Part shown: piece after piece, positions 13,881-25,472 of the stretch
Layout: every line of letters begins with the position of its first letter
Position numbering within the stretch: position 1 is the stretch's first letter
Position numbers and translations under genes: made by a program
The notes under the pieces: model-generated
Told to the model about the DNA's origin: nothing
What the model saw: only the letters and a program-made list of their open reading frames with translations
Databases searched by the model: none
Assembly: GCF_000471905.2 (NCBI RefSeq)
Contig: NW_006500340.1
Coordinates: forward strand, 4,181,086 to 4,245,085
Reading direction: 5' to 3'
Length of the DNA stretch: 64,000 nt
Source of the DNA: Amborella trichopoda
Taxonomy: Eukaryota; Streptophyta; Magnoliopsida; Amborellales; Amborellaceae

Positions 13881-14210
13881 TTGTATTTTTTTTCAAAATG
13901 CCCCTACTTAGGACCTAGATAGCCCAAAGTTTAATCTTTTTTACTCATAATCTTATTTCAAACTTTGAAGATCTGAAGTTGTTATGGACATTGATTTATA
14001 TTCTTTAAGGTCTGCAGTTGATGTTTGAAACAAAAAAACACAAAATTTACTTCCAAAAAAATGCCTCAACTTCGGCTCAACAAAAACCAATATAGGATCT
14101 TGAAGGTTCGAAATTGATGTTTAGAACAATTCAAACCTTCAAGATACGCAATTACTTTATGAGCAAAAAGATTAAAAGTCCTAAGTAGGGTCAATTCGAA
14201 AAAAAAATGA
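13880..14210. mobile_element. Fold-back element with imperfect inverted ends
   Basis: The left end reads CCCCTACTTAGGACC followed by TTTAATCTTTTTTACTCATA. The right end carries the reverse complement, TATGAGCAAAAAGATTAAAA then GTCCTAAGTAGGG. The inverted arms are about 60 bp and imperfect, and the internal 200 bp is non-coding. This is the layout of a small non-autonomous DNA transposon. No target duplication was identified and the borders are approximate. Confidence 0.5.
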
Positions 14211-14253
14211 AAAAAATAGTTATAAATGTAATTTTTTTTTTAGGATTTATTAA

Positions 14254-14643
14254 AGGGTGCAGTTTGTATAGAGCCAAGGCTCTAAACAATCAAATTGTAG
14301 CTCACCTTCAAATAATGTTGAGAAATATGGTTTCAATATTGGAAAATTTTGTAATAGCTTTAAATATATTTTCATCTTTATTTATAAAATTTAAAGCTTC
14401 AAAAATAGTGTAGATCGAGCAGGTCTATAAAAGCTTTAAAATATTTAAAATTGACGATCCCAAAATACGTTACCAGATGCAATAATTTCTAGAATTTGAA
14501 ATCCAATTTTTTCTCATGTTCATGTATCTTGATGCCGAGATGATCAATTTGATGATATTTCGATATCAAAACAACCACTTATAGTGAAAGTTTTGATGTG
14601 GGCTCTAATTTGGTTATTTAGAAGCTCTATATAAACTTTTTTC
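14254..14643 (+). mobile_element. MITE family F1, copy 1
   Basis: The left end is AGGGTGCAGTTTGTATAGAG continuing CCAAGGCTCTAAACAATC. The right end is GAAGCTCTATATAAACTTTT, so the termini form an inverted repeat with an internal AGAGCC..GGCTCT palindrome. The flanks TTTATTAA (14246-14253) and TTTATTTA (14644-14651) match at 7 of 8 bases, consistent with a decayed 8-bp target duplication. The inside has no coding potential. It carries the block GATGCAATAATTTC and a GATGATCAATTTGATGATAT block shared with the other F1 copies. Confidence 0.75.
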
Positions 14644-14748
14644 TTTATTTAATAACAGTAATTCAAAGGAACATTAACATAAAATTCTCTTGAATACATT
14701 GATAGCTATCACCAGCTTGGGGATGCCTCCCACGACTTGTGGTGTGAA

Positions 14749-15063
14749 TAGGGCAGGCGGGAATGTGAGCCCTTGGAACAGAGCTAGATCGAGCTAGGTT
14801 CAGCTAATTCGAGTCAAGCCTTGGCCTAGTCTATTTTTGGCCAAACCCGGGCTAGCCTGAACCTACTTCGGGCCTAGCATCAGAAATTTTCACGAGCTTT
14901 TAAAATAAAAATTTTCTTGCATTTATAAAACGCTAGGCCTAGCCCACAATTTTTTGTTGGGCTTTGCGCCTTCATAGGCAAGATTTATTGCAGGGTCTGG
15001 GCCCAGTTTCGTGATTTCAGCCCAAGTTCGAGCCTAGTCAAGCATGGCCTGTCAACTACCCTA
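14749..15063. mobile_element. hAT-like MITE with TAGGGYAG termini
   Basis: The left terminus TAGGGCAGGCGGG is mirrored by CTACCCTA on the right, giving short TAGGGYAG inverted ends. The inside is rich in GCCTAG/GGGCCTAG words, typical of Ac/Ds-like non-autonomous elements in plants. No convincing 8-bp duplication flanks it, so it may be old. Confidence 0.5.
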
Positions 15064-15110
15064 CTCATGATATATTTTAGTAATTTGACGGTGCAATTCT
15101 TTAGTAAAAG

Positions 15111-15506
15111 GGAAAACTTCAAATAGAACTGAGGCCCTAAACAATCAAACTAGGGCCCACCTCAAACAATTCACTAAAAGAAGTTGTTTTGATGTCCAAA
15201 TATCCTCAAATTGATCATCTCGACATCAATATACATGGACATGGGAAAAAAAAATGGATTTCAAGTTTTGGAAATAGTGCATCTTGTAACACATTTTTGA
15301 ACCGTCAATTTTTAAGATTTTTCATTTTTCATAGACCTGCTCGAACTACACTATTTTTTTAAGTTTTAATTTTGTAATTAAAGAGGATAATATATTTTAA
15401 GGCTATTACAAAGATTTCCAGTATTGAAACCACATTTTTCAACATTATTTGAAGGTGTGTTTAACTTTAATTGTTTAGAGCCTTGGCTCTATACAAACCA
15501 CACCCT
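15111..15506 (-). mobile_element. MITE family F1, copy 2 (inverted)
   Basis: Read on the minus strand it starts AGGGTGTGGTTTGTATAGAG and continues CCAAGGCTCTAAACAATT, then runs through the same internal blocks as copy 1, such as GATCATCTCGACATCAATAT in the plus-strand text. The far end has lost most of its palindrome (GAACTGAGGCCCTAAACAAT). It lies less than 500 bp from copy 1, in the opposite orientation. Confidence 0.7.
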
Positions 15507-15535
15507 ATGTCAAAATAAGCTCATACAATCAAATC

Positions 15536-16098
15536 CAGTGTTTTAAAATTTTGAGAAAACAGAATCCCAAAACACAGTATTTCGTGTACCTTTTTTTTTT
15601 CTCTTTGTTTTTTTTTCTCTTTTAATTGCCATATTGCTACCATTTTGGATCTTCAAGATCCAAGTGACAACCATTTTATGACTTGGATACTAAAGATTTG
15701 AAGTTAGATTTGACTTTGTATATAGGGGCCCGACTTTGGATCTCCAAGATCCAAAGTCATAAAATGGCTCTATCAAGTGGTGGCAATTTTGATTTTTTTT
15801 TTTAAAAAAAAAAAGAGAGAAAAAGGGTGTGCACATGAATAATGAAATTTTGAGGATTTCTTTAATAATGTGAATTTGTGGGATATTAGCTTAACTTTCT
15901 CTTAAAATCATGTTCATCACCATACTGACCGAGTGAACCAAATTGAGTTCCCAGTTGGATTGGATTGGGGACCTGGGAAGTCTCAGCTAGAAAACCTCAA
16001 AATCTCCCAAATTTCATGGTTTTCTTGGCAAATTTTTTTAACTTTTTGTTAATAAAACTTCCCAATCTTGATTTGGATTTGGGGAACTTAAAACATTG
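15536..16098. mobile_element. Possible hAT-like element with CAGTGTT ends
   Basis: The left end CAGTGTTTTAAAATTTT is mirrored by AACTTAAAACATTG on the right. Similar CAGTGTT-type ends mark the elements at 33654 and 61710. No matching 8-bp flanks were found. The fold-back repeat at 15583-15833 lies inside it. The interval from 16099 to about 16630 shows nothing I recognise. Confidence 0.35.
15583..15833. repeat. Fold-back repeat built on GGATCTTxxAGATCC arms
   Basis: The left arm runs GTGTACC, a T-rich tract, AATTGCCA, then TTTTGGATCTTCAAGATCC. The right arm is its reverse complement in order: TTGGATCTCCAAGATCCAAA, TGGCAATT, an A-rich tract, GGGTGTGCAC. It could fold into a hairpin of roughly 100 bp per arm. 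No coding content. Confidence 0.55.
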
Positions 16099-16629
16099 GC
16101 TGGCCAAGTTTGCACTCAATTCCGTCATTTAAAGCACCATTTAAATCTTTTATTTTTTGGATGATATATTTGCTGGTTTAATTGGGAAAATGTTATGATG
16201 TTGATGCTGATGATATATTTGGTTTATATTGGATTGAGGCGGGGACTTTTTAGTCGATAAAATTTGATCTAATTTATATCTTGTAGGATCATGGTTGTTC
16301 TTAAAATAACAATCAGAATATATGAAATTAATTAGGGAAATTTATCCAAATGTTCATGAGATATAAACTATTTAATATTTTTACTTTATTTCAAAATATC
16401 CAAAAGACATATGAGAGGTCACAATTACTACAACCATCCAATGTGAAATCCAATAGCTGGGGTAAAATGTTGAACTATTCATCTCCCACGGCATTTCAAC
16501 ACATTTTACAGTATTCGATGAATGGAAATCATGACCATCCTAACTTATGTTGCACAACCTCCTGGAAGTGTTGTTTTTCATATATCCTTACATCAAAATT
16601 TATGTTTTACATTTTCAATCATTTCCATC

Positions 16630-17225
16630 ATGTTCTGTTGGGTTTCTACGTGGGATTGATTTTTATTTTTATTTGTTTTTGTAGATCTTTAAGATATCTA
16701 TAGAACCTCTAGCATGATTCATTGATTGAGGCTTTGCAAATCAAGTACTTCGAGATGTTCTCAATGGATCTATTGTGAAAATATAATTTTAGGCTTTCAA
16801 GGTAAGTAATTTTCTATTTTTTCTATACTTTTATGTATTTTTTCATAGCTTTTGCTTGCATTTTAGGTCTTTTCTTTCTTGTTATCTTTAGTTTCAATAT
16901 GGAGTTGAGTTTTATTTTTTTTTATTTTGTTAACATTATGTGGATTGAGTTATTTTTGTTTGTTGTTGCAGATCTTTCAGTGATCTACAAGGTAAATAAC
17001 ATTTAGTTTTCTTTACATTCCTATGTATTCCTTTGTTGCTTTTGCCTACATTTCGGTCGTTGTCATGATGTTCTCTTTAGTTCTACGTGGAATTAATTTT
17101 TATTTTTTTTAGAATATTATGTAAAATTGAGATATTTTTGTTTAATTTTGTAGATATTTGAGTGATCTACAGGAGTCTTAACATGATTTGTTGATTGAGG
17201 CTATGTAAATCAAGTTGTTCAATAT
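16630..17225 (+). repeat. Three diverged tandem copies, unit about 200 bp
   Basis: The order TCT(A)CGTGG(A/G)ATT, a T-rich tract, TTTTGTAGAT, then a GATCTAYA phrase recurs with drift at about 16645, 16880 and 17080. The first and third copies end in near-identical phrases (ATTGATTGAGGCT followed by CAAATCAAG or TAAATCAAG). The array looks like an old local duplication. No gene assigned. Confidence 0.45.
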
Positions 17226-19520
17226 GATTTGGGTAATATTTGTAATATTACTGAATTTTTTTATCAATTCTCAGTCGTTTTTTTCAATGTGTCTCATTTT
17301 GTAAATAAATCTTTGATCTAATGAATTCCTAGCTACGCTTCTTGATTGGAGCGCTACAAAATATCATTTTGGTTCTCATTTCATTGGATGTGAAGATTTT
17401 TTTTTTATATTCTATAATTGAATCGAATTCCAACAAATAAAGAATATTATCGTATGATTATTCATTAGGTAATTAAAAAAATAATATTCTTGCGTTAGTA
17501 TTATACATTAAATATTAACATTAACAAGAATAACTTTTGCAATTCAGATAATAAAGGTGCTTTTGCATATTTCTTCGTAAATGTGTATTTTGCCATCATT
17601 ATGGATTTTTCAAACTATTCAATAAGCTATGATTTTAGGTAATTATAAAAATATATATTATCGAGTTAGTACTAAATATTAAATATTTGCATGATTTCGG
17701 ATAACATTTGCATGTTTGACTTTGAGATTAGGATTTTTATTTTCGAATATTGATTTCATTAACACGATTCGTGGATCTAATGTGAAAACTGAATTTTCGG
17801 TAATATCTGCAATATTACATAATTTTTTTATCTATTGTCAGTTTTATATTACATATTACATTTTCTTTTTCATTTTTTGTTTTTTTTTTGTTGGTTTTTT
17901 TTTTTTTGCATCTTCTGACATCCACAATGAAATTGGAAAAAAAGTTGCACACACCATAGTACTATTTTTATTTTTTCTTATTTATTTCATTTTAAATTAT
18001 TTTAAAGTTGCATTTTCTTAAGGACCTATTTTATACTATTGAATAAGAATTATATTTGATAACATAAATATAATATATCAGTAAGAAATAATAATTATTA
18101 TTTTATAGGCAACATATATTATATATAGAATAATTAACAAACAAATTATTCTATTCAATGTTTAATAAGAATTATATTTCGTAACATAAATGATTATATA
18201 TTATTAGTACCATAAGTATAAGGATTTAAGAATTTTATTTTTGAAATTCGGCATTGGTCAATGTACATAGGTTCCTATCATTTTTTTTTTTATAACAAGG
18301 CTAATGCTTTTGAAGTATGTCTGAATACCCTAATATATTGGATATAGGTATTAGCAAGACCTTATGTTTTAAAAAACTATTATATTTGATATTGGCAATC
18401 GAAAGACCCTATATTATTTTGTCTCTCACTATTATTTATATAACTTAAATTCGCTATCATTTTTATTAATGCAATTTGAATTATTTAATATTTTTTAATT
18501 TATGCTATATGGATATGAATTAATTAAATAGTTTCAAAATTCATTTATAATTATTTGATACAATATTCAATTTTAAAGATAAATTCCTTCATTTTTAATT
18601 TTTTAGCCTCAGTGTAATCTTATTTTATCACAAATAATATATCTGAATTATCTATTTATTTCATAATTTTAAAGAAATCATAATTATTTAATAAAATTAT
18701 TCAATTATGAGATAAATTTAATAATATCTAAGACCATATTTTATTCAAAATATTTTTCAATGATAAATATGTTTCAGCAATTAATATTGAATATCACGTA
18801 CAATGCATGTGCATATTATTAGTTCATTTTATTCGTGGTTCATATTTGATATATTTGCCAATGCTACATATGGGGACCAACCGAATATTGTCATTCAAAA
18901 CATATTTCTTGAGGAAAAATATAAGATATGACTATTTACCTTAATCATATTTAATTATTAGATATGAAAATCACGTGATAGCATTATTAACTATACTTAA
19001 AGTCCATTTTTTTTTTAATTTATGATACATCACTAACTATATAATTTCACATCTAAAAGTTAATGATTTTGACAAGGTAAAAGTTCTTATAGTATACAAT
19101 TCCATTTCTTAGCCTTGGGAAAGGGAGAGAAATATGTAGTCTTAGCTAGAGTTCTGGATGTTGTGACAAGGTAAATGTTCTTATTGTATGCGAATGCCAT
19201 GTCTTATTATGGCCCGGTTGAGAATCTGACCGTTGATGCTGATGAAGCTGAATCGAGGTCATTGTCATAATCCTTGAAGTCTGTGGTAAAGTTTAGTTGT
19301 AAGTGTTGTTGAAGGAGGTTCGTTAAATGTGATAAAATTGTGAAATGGGAAAATGAAAAATATTTGATTTACTTATGTATACCGAGCAAATAATCCTAAA
19401 GGAGATCAAGATTTATTGGCAAAACAAGGTGCGCAAGCTGGTGACTCGAACATTGTATGAAGGGTACGAAATGTGGCAGTGATTGTTTCTTTTTGTAGTT
19501 CTATAGTGGGATCATGACTT
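17226..19520. other. Very AT-rich intergenic DNA
   Basis: This stretch is dominated by A and T, with long T runs near 17880-17910 and repeated ATATATTA-type words. The open frame at 17716-18021 is low-complexity (Phe-rich) and not a credible gene. No transposon ends, RNA gene or protein similarity could be recognised. Confidence 0.6.
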
Positions 19521-19527
19521 TGTTTGG

Positions 19528-19747
19528 GGATTGTTTATAAATAGACCGTTTATCTTTTGTATATAGAGCTCACGATTATTTTTGTCCTTTAAATTTCAAA
19601 ACAGCTGGTTGTAAGAGTGTCATTGAATAGATATAAAATTTTAAAAAAAATTTCAAACTTCGTGTCTCACCACAAGCCATCCAATTTGAAATCTAAATAT
19701 CTACCGCCATGTACAAAAACTAAATGATTTCTTTATAAACAATCCCC
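19528..19747. mobile_element. MITE family F2, diverged copy 1
   Basis: The ends GGGGATTGTTTATAAATAGA and CTTTATAAACAATCCCC are inverted. Just inside them lie CCGTTTATCTTTTGTA on the left and, inverted, TACAAAAACTAAATG on the right, the F2 signature. The flanks do not show a clear 8-bp duplication, so this copy appears older than those at 21981 and 56463. Confidence 0.55.
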
Positions 19748-19884
19748 TTTGAAAAAGTCGTGTATTTTTGTGATTGTTAAGAAACTAATCACTGCATCAT
19801 TGAGACGGATTAATAAAAGAAATAAGTTGCTATTTTTGTAAATAAAAAGAAAAAAAAAAAAGGAACAATTATATTATCCATAAA

Positions 19885-19987
19885 CCAAAAGCCTTAATAA
19901 CCAATTAAGACATCAAATGATTATTTATGTTTGGACCCAAAAGCCTTAATAACCAATTAGGACAACAAATGATTATTTTTATTTATT
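19885..19987. repeat. Tandem duplication, unit 52 bp
   Basis: CCAAAAGCCTTAATAACCAA starts at 19885 and again at 19937, each followed by TTA(A/G)GACA(T/A)CAAATGATTA. The two copies are nearly identical. Non-coding, about 210 bp upstream of the TRM10 start codon. Confidence 0.85.
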
Positions 19988-20155
19988 TTGAGACTTCGGT
20001 TGAGCCTAAATGTTTTGGGAATTTTGGCTACTAAATTACAAAAATATAAAATTTCAAAATCTGATTAGGCGTCCTATGTCCTTTTGAAGAAGTTATTTAT
20101 GTCTAATTCCGATATAACCGAACAATCCAGGGACATTTTCGCATTTCCCTGGGCC

Positions 20156-20161
20156 TATAAA
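20156..20161 (+). promoter_or_regulatory. TATA box of the TRM10 gene
   Basis: TATAAA lies 38 bases before the ATG at 20200, in the context CCTATAAATTAATTCC. If it is used, the 5' leader would be only about 10-15 bases. Transcription may instead start further upstream. Confidence 0.4.
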
Positions 20162-20199
20162 TTAATTCCCTCCGCAAACGCCAGGCATAGGCATCAGCG

Positions 20200-20690
20200 A
20201 TGGAAGAAGCCGAATCCAACGCTAATGGCCAAAATACCCCTCATTCAGGCACCGAAACAGCTAAAAATGACCAAACTACCCCCCTCGCAGGCTTTGGGGC
20301 TCTCCCTCTCTCCACGCCATGCCCAGACCAGAGCAAGCAGCCATTGTCGAAAAACGCTCAAAAGAAGCTTTTAAAGTTGCAGAGATATGAGGAGAAAAAA
20401 GCCCAGACAAAGGCGGCCTCTAGAGAGAGAAAGAAGCAAGAAGGTGAGAGAAAGAGGAGAGAATGGGAAGAGAAGCTTAATGGGGTGTCGGAGGAAGAGA
20501 AGGCGAGGCTTTTAGAGAGTAGAAAGGAGTTGAGGAGAGAGAGGATGGATATGAGAGCGGAGGAGAGAGAAAAGAAGAGAGACAAGCTGAGGAGGGCAAT
20601 GGAAACCGGGCAGAACATTGTTGTTGACTTGGAATTTGCAGACTTGATGAAGAAGTCCGAGATCAATAGTCTTGTTCAGCAGGTCTGGTG

Positions 20691-20731
<41 letters not shown>

Positions 20732-23700
20732 CCTCCTTACTTAAGAGTTACTTAGTTCTTGCTAAAGTCCATGTTATTGTTTAGTAGTTGTGATGCCCCT
20801 CAAAGTCTCTCTCTATCTGTAAGTGTTTAATTTTTGTTGGAACTTATTGTTTCTATTTGATTATTTGGGTCGTATTCTTTGATCATGAATCATTTGATTT
20901 TTGTTCATTTCTCCAAATGTTTTGCTTAAGCTGTACTTTGGGTTTCTCTTTCCATGGCTGTTGATTAATGGGTATAATATATAATTTGCTCAATGCCTAG
21001 AAATAACCATGGTCTCTCTCTCTCTCTTACATCACGCACGCATGTGTGTTGGTGAAATTGAAGTATTGTGAAATTGAAATATTGGGTTGGTGCTGAAATC
21101 TTATGCAAGTGCTTCTATGATGAATTCACTGATGTAGCTTGTGTGTATTGGATGTTATTCTCCTTGGTAAATTATGAATGTTTAATATTCTATGAATCTG
21201 TCAATACTAGAAAGTCTAGTATGGCCTTTGTGTAACTGTCGATGCAAATGTGGTGAGTTGATTGTACTTGCTTTTTGTTGTAATTTTCAAATGCTATTTG
21301 ATCTATTTTCAAGTGTAGATGAGATTTTGGGATCAGAATTTTGCTACAAACCACAAGTCTAATTTGGAAAGCATATAAGGTTTTAAACTTTACCTTTCTT
21401 TCAACTACATGCTCGAGTTTTTGCGACAAAGACCTTCATCACAAGAACTTTTGCTGACACTTCCCCATCTTAGATTCTTGCTTCTATTGGACAGATTTTA
21501 CTGCAAAACCAGTTCCCAGTCCAGCTTTTATTCTTACCTGGTATTCATTTTGATTCCCTTTCCATTTCTCAAAATGCTATCGCAATTTCCTTTACCGTAA
21601 AAAGTTATTTGCAGCGACCGAACTAACCATAAATTTTATTTTCTTAGGCACCTTTGAAAAGAAATGCATTGTTTAATTGAATGAAGGACTTTGTTTGTTT
21701 AGTATCGGAGGGAGAAGCTGTTTATGAAAGGCCCTAAGTCCATGGTCTCATTTGGATTTTCTAGCTGCATCCAATACCTTTATTTGAATCCCTTCTCGTG
21801 AATTAAGTTGCTAAGTTGTTATCATAATCTTCGGTAGTTATTGCACACTTTGTCAGGAAACGTGGATTAGCCCTTTATTTATTTGAACTCTTTTTCTTTT
21901 GGATAAGTTTGCATTCTCATATGGATAAAATCTAGTTATTGTTTTCTTCTAGATTAATAGTTCCCCCTTGATTAAATAAAGAGAAAGTATATAATGAGAC
22001 CATTTATCTTCGATATAAGGTGGTCACAATTAATCTTGACCATTGGATGTAAAATTAAGTGGCTGCATTTATTTCATTGGCCAAGCTCAAAGTTAAATTT
22101 TTTTTTTCTCAAACTTTGTGATACACCCAAGCTATCAGATTTCAGATCGGATGATTGAAAGTAATTGTGACCTCCATGTACCAAAGATAAATGGTCTTAT
22201 TGTATACAATCCCGTAAATAAATAGTTTGGGAAAATTAAAGTAGATATGAGTTGCTGGTTTACAAAACACTTACCCCTTTCTGTTTAGTTAAAACTTATC
22301 CTCCTTGTTTTATAGTGGCATTTAATTTCTTCCGGCCTTTGAGGACCGAACCATCATCAGTATTTTCAAAGAGTGAATTATCTTTCATGTTGTTGATGGT
22401 TTCTTTAAATGTGTAAATTCTCCCATTACATTCATCTAGAAAATTGGTATTCATGCCGTCGAATTTGTTTAAGGTGTATATATGTGGAAGTAAGTCTCAT
22501 GCTTTAGATTTGCAATAGATTGAATGGCAGAACACAGTTTATAGGGGAGCATGACCATATAAACAGGTCAAGCAAATCTGAAGACTTATATCCATGCGTA
22601 TTTTGGTTATCTGTCAATTGATGGTTGATTTTTTTCTACTTCTAAATCGAAAGGGAGCTTTAATATTTTCTTAACAATGAGTTTTGTGGCAGTTTCAAGC
22701 CAGGAATAAAGCATCCTCATTATCATTTTACAAGTGAATATTCTTAAAAACTTAACTGGGTAACCAGATCAGAGGACTGGGCCTCTATCTCTCCATTCTA
22801 GGAGACTAGGACACCTAATACCACTATGCACTTTTGTGCTTGAATTGATTGTCACCATGATACAATTACTTTGGGAATCCCATTGTGGAGCACTAAGCAT
22901 TGTATTTTTTGTCAAATATACTCACCTGAGAACTTGAAGAATCAACATCTATTCGAGAAAAAAGAACTTCGGATTGAGATAAATTTTATAAAGGAACGAA
23001 GACTTCGGTCATCAAGCCTACCTCTAATTTGATAGAATCAGAAGGTGATACCCTCTTTTCGACATACTTGAATATCTTATTTCTTTGTCATGGCACTGGG
23101 TTGACTCCACTTCTTTAGACCCCATGCTCACGTACATTATCCCTTTGTTTTGTCGGTGGATTTGTGGTAGGAACCACATAAAGCGCAAAAGAAATCCAAG
23201 TTGGCAATGCATAAGTCTCTCTCTCTTCCCCTTTTGTCCTTCATGAAGTTTTGCATATATAAATCTTTGATTATTCAGCATTAATTGGCTGCAATTTTAG
23301 CAGCAAACTCAACATAGCCTGCTTTGCATTTCTTTTTATAAAATTAGGCATTGAAAGTATACATTGCATTTAAACCCCAGAAAATTTGCAGATCATGTAT
23401 TGTTATGCAGTGAATAAGAAATGCTCTATTCCGGCGCACCTCTGGTTGACAGGATGCAAGGAGGAGATGGGCACCCAACTGCAGAAAATCCCTGGATCTG
23501 AAAACTGGATTATAGAGAGGGAAACTCGATCCTATATTGAAGCCTTGCATGACCGAAAAGAGAATTTGGTTTATCTAACGGCTGATTCTGAGAACACCCT
23601 TGAAGAATTAGATCCCAAGGAAATCTATATAATTGGGGGTTTAGTGGACCGCAACAGATGGAAAGGGATAACTGAGAAGAAGGCAAAAGAGCAAGGGATC

Positions 23701-25287
23701 AAATCTGCTAAGCTGCCAATTGGAAGTTATATAAAGATGTCAAGTTCTCAGGCAAGTTTAGTTCTTGATGTGACTGTGTGAGAGAGAGTGTGTGTGTATT
23801 GGTTGCTTTATTTGTTCTTGATTATGGGAAAGCTTTCTATATGCTACCGGATATAGGGAATTTATATAATATGCCACCCCTGTCCCAGCACTTCGATCTT
23901 AATGTATGGCTGGATTGGGGTGTCCAATCCTCTCATGGGCAAACCTACGAAAAATATAAATCATATTTTAAAAATAAAATGACCAAAATACTCTTGAAAG
24001 TTTCAGGGGCAATTTGTTCATTTTATTTTCATTAAAGTATTTTTTAATATGTTTTTAGGTACAACCCATTGAGATGATCACATGCACTAAATTTCATGTT
24101 GATTTGATTTTGCCAAAAAAAATTAAAAATAAAATACTCTAAACCGTTAAATCTAGATCAAAGAGTCGGGGCTTACTTGTGACATATGGCTGAAGGTATC
24201 CCAGCCATTCATTCAAATCCGACGGCTGGGAGAGAGTGGCATATATAAATTTCCTATGCCTAGTGGCATACAAAAAGCTCTCTCCTTGATTATAAGGTAT
24301 AAAATGAAGCCTTTGACAATTGTCCTGGTTGCAAAGAATTTTGTTTGAGTGCCATTGGTTGAATAATCTTGAAAATGACGTATTCTCTGGGTTATGTGAA
24401 ACAACCATGGCTCAAGTATTGAGAATTATGATAGGCTATACTTTATCTACTTTTCAAAGGTGTGTGAATCTCTCTCTCTCTCTCTCCCCCACCGCCCCCT
24501 CCCCCTCCCCCCTCCCCCCCTCTCTCTCACCAAAAAAAAGAAAAAATGAAAGCAGCAGGACAGGTTTAAATTGTCTCTGAACTGCCAGTTTTCTGCTGTC
24601 TTTGCGTGCACACAAGGAGAGAGGGAGAGAAAAAGGGAGATCAGCTTGTTGCAAATCTACAAATGGGGAGAATCATGGTATTAGGTTTTAAAAGCAGCAT
24701 CTCTACACCTCAATCTGAATGTACCCAAATTGAATCCCATTTTTCCTTTCCCTATTCCACTCCGGTTCAATTTGCTGATCATTTTCTAACAATCCATTAT
24801 GATGGACTGAATTGCAAAAGCGAAAAAGAGGTGACTGGTACTTCAATCTCCATCCACCATCAAGGATTGACTCCGACCATTGACCTATAGGAAGACTTTT
24901 TTTTCTTCTTCTATGCTAAACCATACTTAAGCCCAATGGAGAAGAAGAAATTCTGATCTTATGCTTTTGATGGAGCAGGTTCTCACTGTAAACCAGGTGG
25001 TAGAAATCTTATTGAGCTTCTTAGAAACAAAAGACTGGAAGAAATCCTTCTTTCAAGTGATACCCCAAAGGAAACAATATGCCCTTGAAGAACAAGAAGA
25101 TGGAGAAGAAGATGGACTTGAGGCGATGAGGAAATGCACTGAAGAGCAAGAAGAGGAAGAGAAAGAAGACAAAGAAGAGGGGTTTGAGGCAAAGAGGAAA
25201 TGCATTGAAGAAGATGAAGGACAAAACAAACAAGATGGCTTTGTGGTGAAGAGGAAATGCACTGAAAAAGAAGAATTGGGTGGCTGA
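20200..25287 (+). CDS. TRM10: tRNA (guanine-9-N1)-methyltransferase, TRM10 family
   Basis: The enzyme transfers a methyl group from S-adenosylmethionine to N1 of guanine 9 in tRNAs; it is a SPOUT-fold methyltransferase acting in nucleus or cytosol. Three exons are seen: 20200-20682, 23392-23751 and 24979-25287. All junctions are in phase 0, giving 383 residues. Residues about 45-150 form a charged Lys/Arg/Glu-rich coiled N-terminal region. The catalytic domain follows: [29 protein letters not shown] (D226-S227), [15 protein letters not shown] (243-255) and [11 protein letters not shown], all TRM10 hallmarks. The C-terminus is an acidic tail with three diverged (K/R)RKC(T/I)E repeats. Intron 2 starts with GC (CAG then GCAAGT) rather than GT. 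Intron 1 is 2.7 kb and carries an F2 MITE; intron 2 carries a Mutator-type MITE. The start codon is the first ATG after the TATA box. Confidence 0.95.
20692..20731 (+). repeat. CT microsatellite at the start of TRM10 intron 1
   Basis: A (CT)n run with one interruption starts about 10 bases after the exon 1 donor site. Similar CT or GA runs occur near most genes in the window. Confidence 0.85.
21981..22214. mobile_element. MITE family F2, copy 2, exact 8-bp target duplication
   Basis: The left end is GAGAAAGTATATAATGAGAC and the right end, reverse-complemented, is CGGGATTGTATACAATAAGA. Both continue into CCATTTATCTT. The flanks are TAAATAAA at 21973-21980 and again at 22215-22222, an exact 8-bp duplication as left by hAT transposases. 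The element is 234 bp, non-coding, and lies in TRM10 intron 1. Confidence 0.85.
23826..24284. mobile_element. Mutator-type MITE in TRM10 intron 2, exact 9-bp target duplication
   Basis: The termini are GGGAAAGCTTTCTATATGC and, inverted, GAGAGAGCTTTTTGTATGC. Similarity continues for about 80 bp on each side (GGAATTTATAT, ATGCCAC and TCCCAGC are shared in order). The flanks CTTGATTAT at 23817-23825 and 24285-24293 are identical, a 9-bp duplication as made by MULE transposases. The inside has no transposase, so it is non-autonomous. It sits about 75 bp after the GC donor site and 690 bp before exon 3. Confidence 0.88.
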
Positions 25288-25466
25288 GAGGACTGTGATC
25301 TTGTGCTGTTTGTATGATGGTGAAGCATGGTCTTTTATGTGCACTTTTGCTGTGTACTGACTCTTCCCTTGGAATTTGGAATTTGGAATTTGGCTCACAA
25401 ACTGATTTTGGTGATGAGATTTTAGAGAGAGAGAGAGAGTTCTGAAAATTGCAGGTGTTCAGCTGC

Positions 25467-25472
25467 AATAAA
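25467..25472 (+). terminator. Polyadenylation signal of TRM10
   Basis: AATAAA lies 180 bases after the stop codon of the TRM10 gene, a normal distance. A GA run at about 25426-25438 lies in the inferred 3' untranslated region. Confidence 0.55.

Noticed and set aside
16350..16703. 117-codon open frame on the plus strand
   Set aside because: It is rich in Phe, Ile and His from AT-rich DNA and runs into a diverged tandem repeat; there are no motifs.
20358..20666. Minus-strand open frame opposite TRM10 exon 1
   Set aside because: It is the Leu/Ser-rich shadow of the charged TRM10 N-terminal region.
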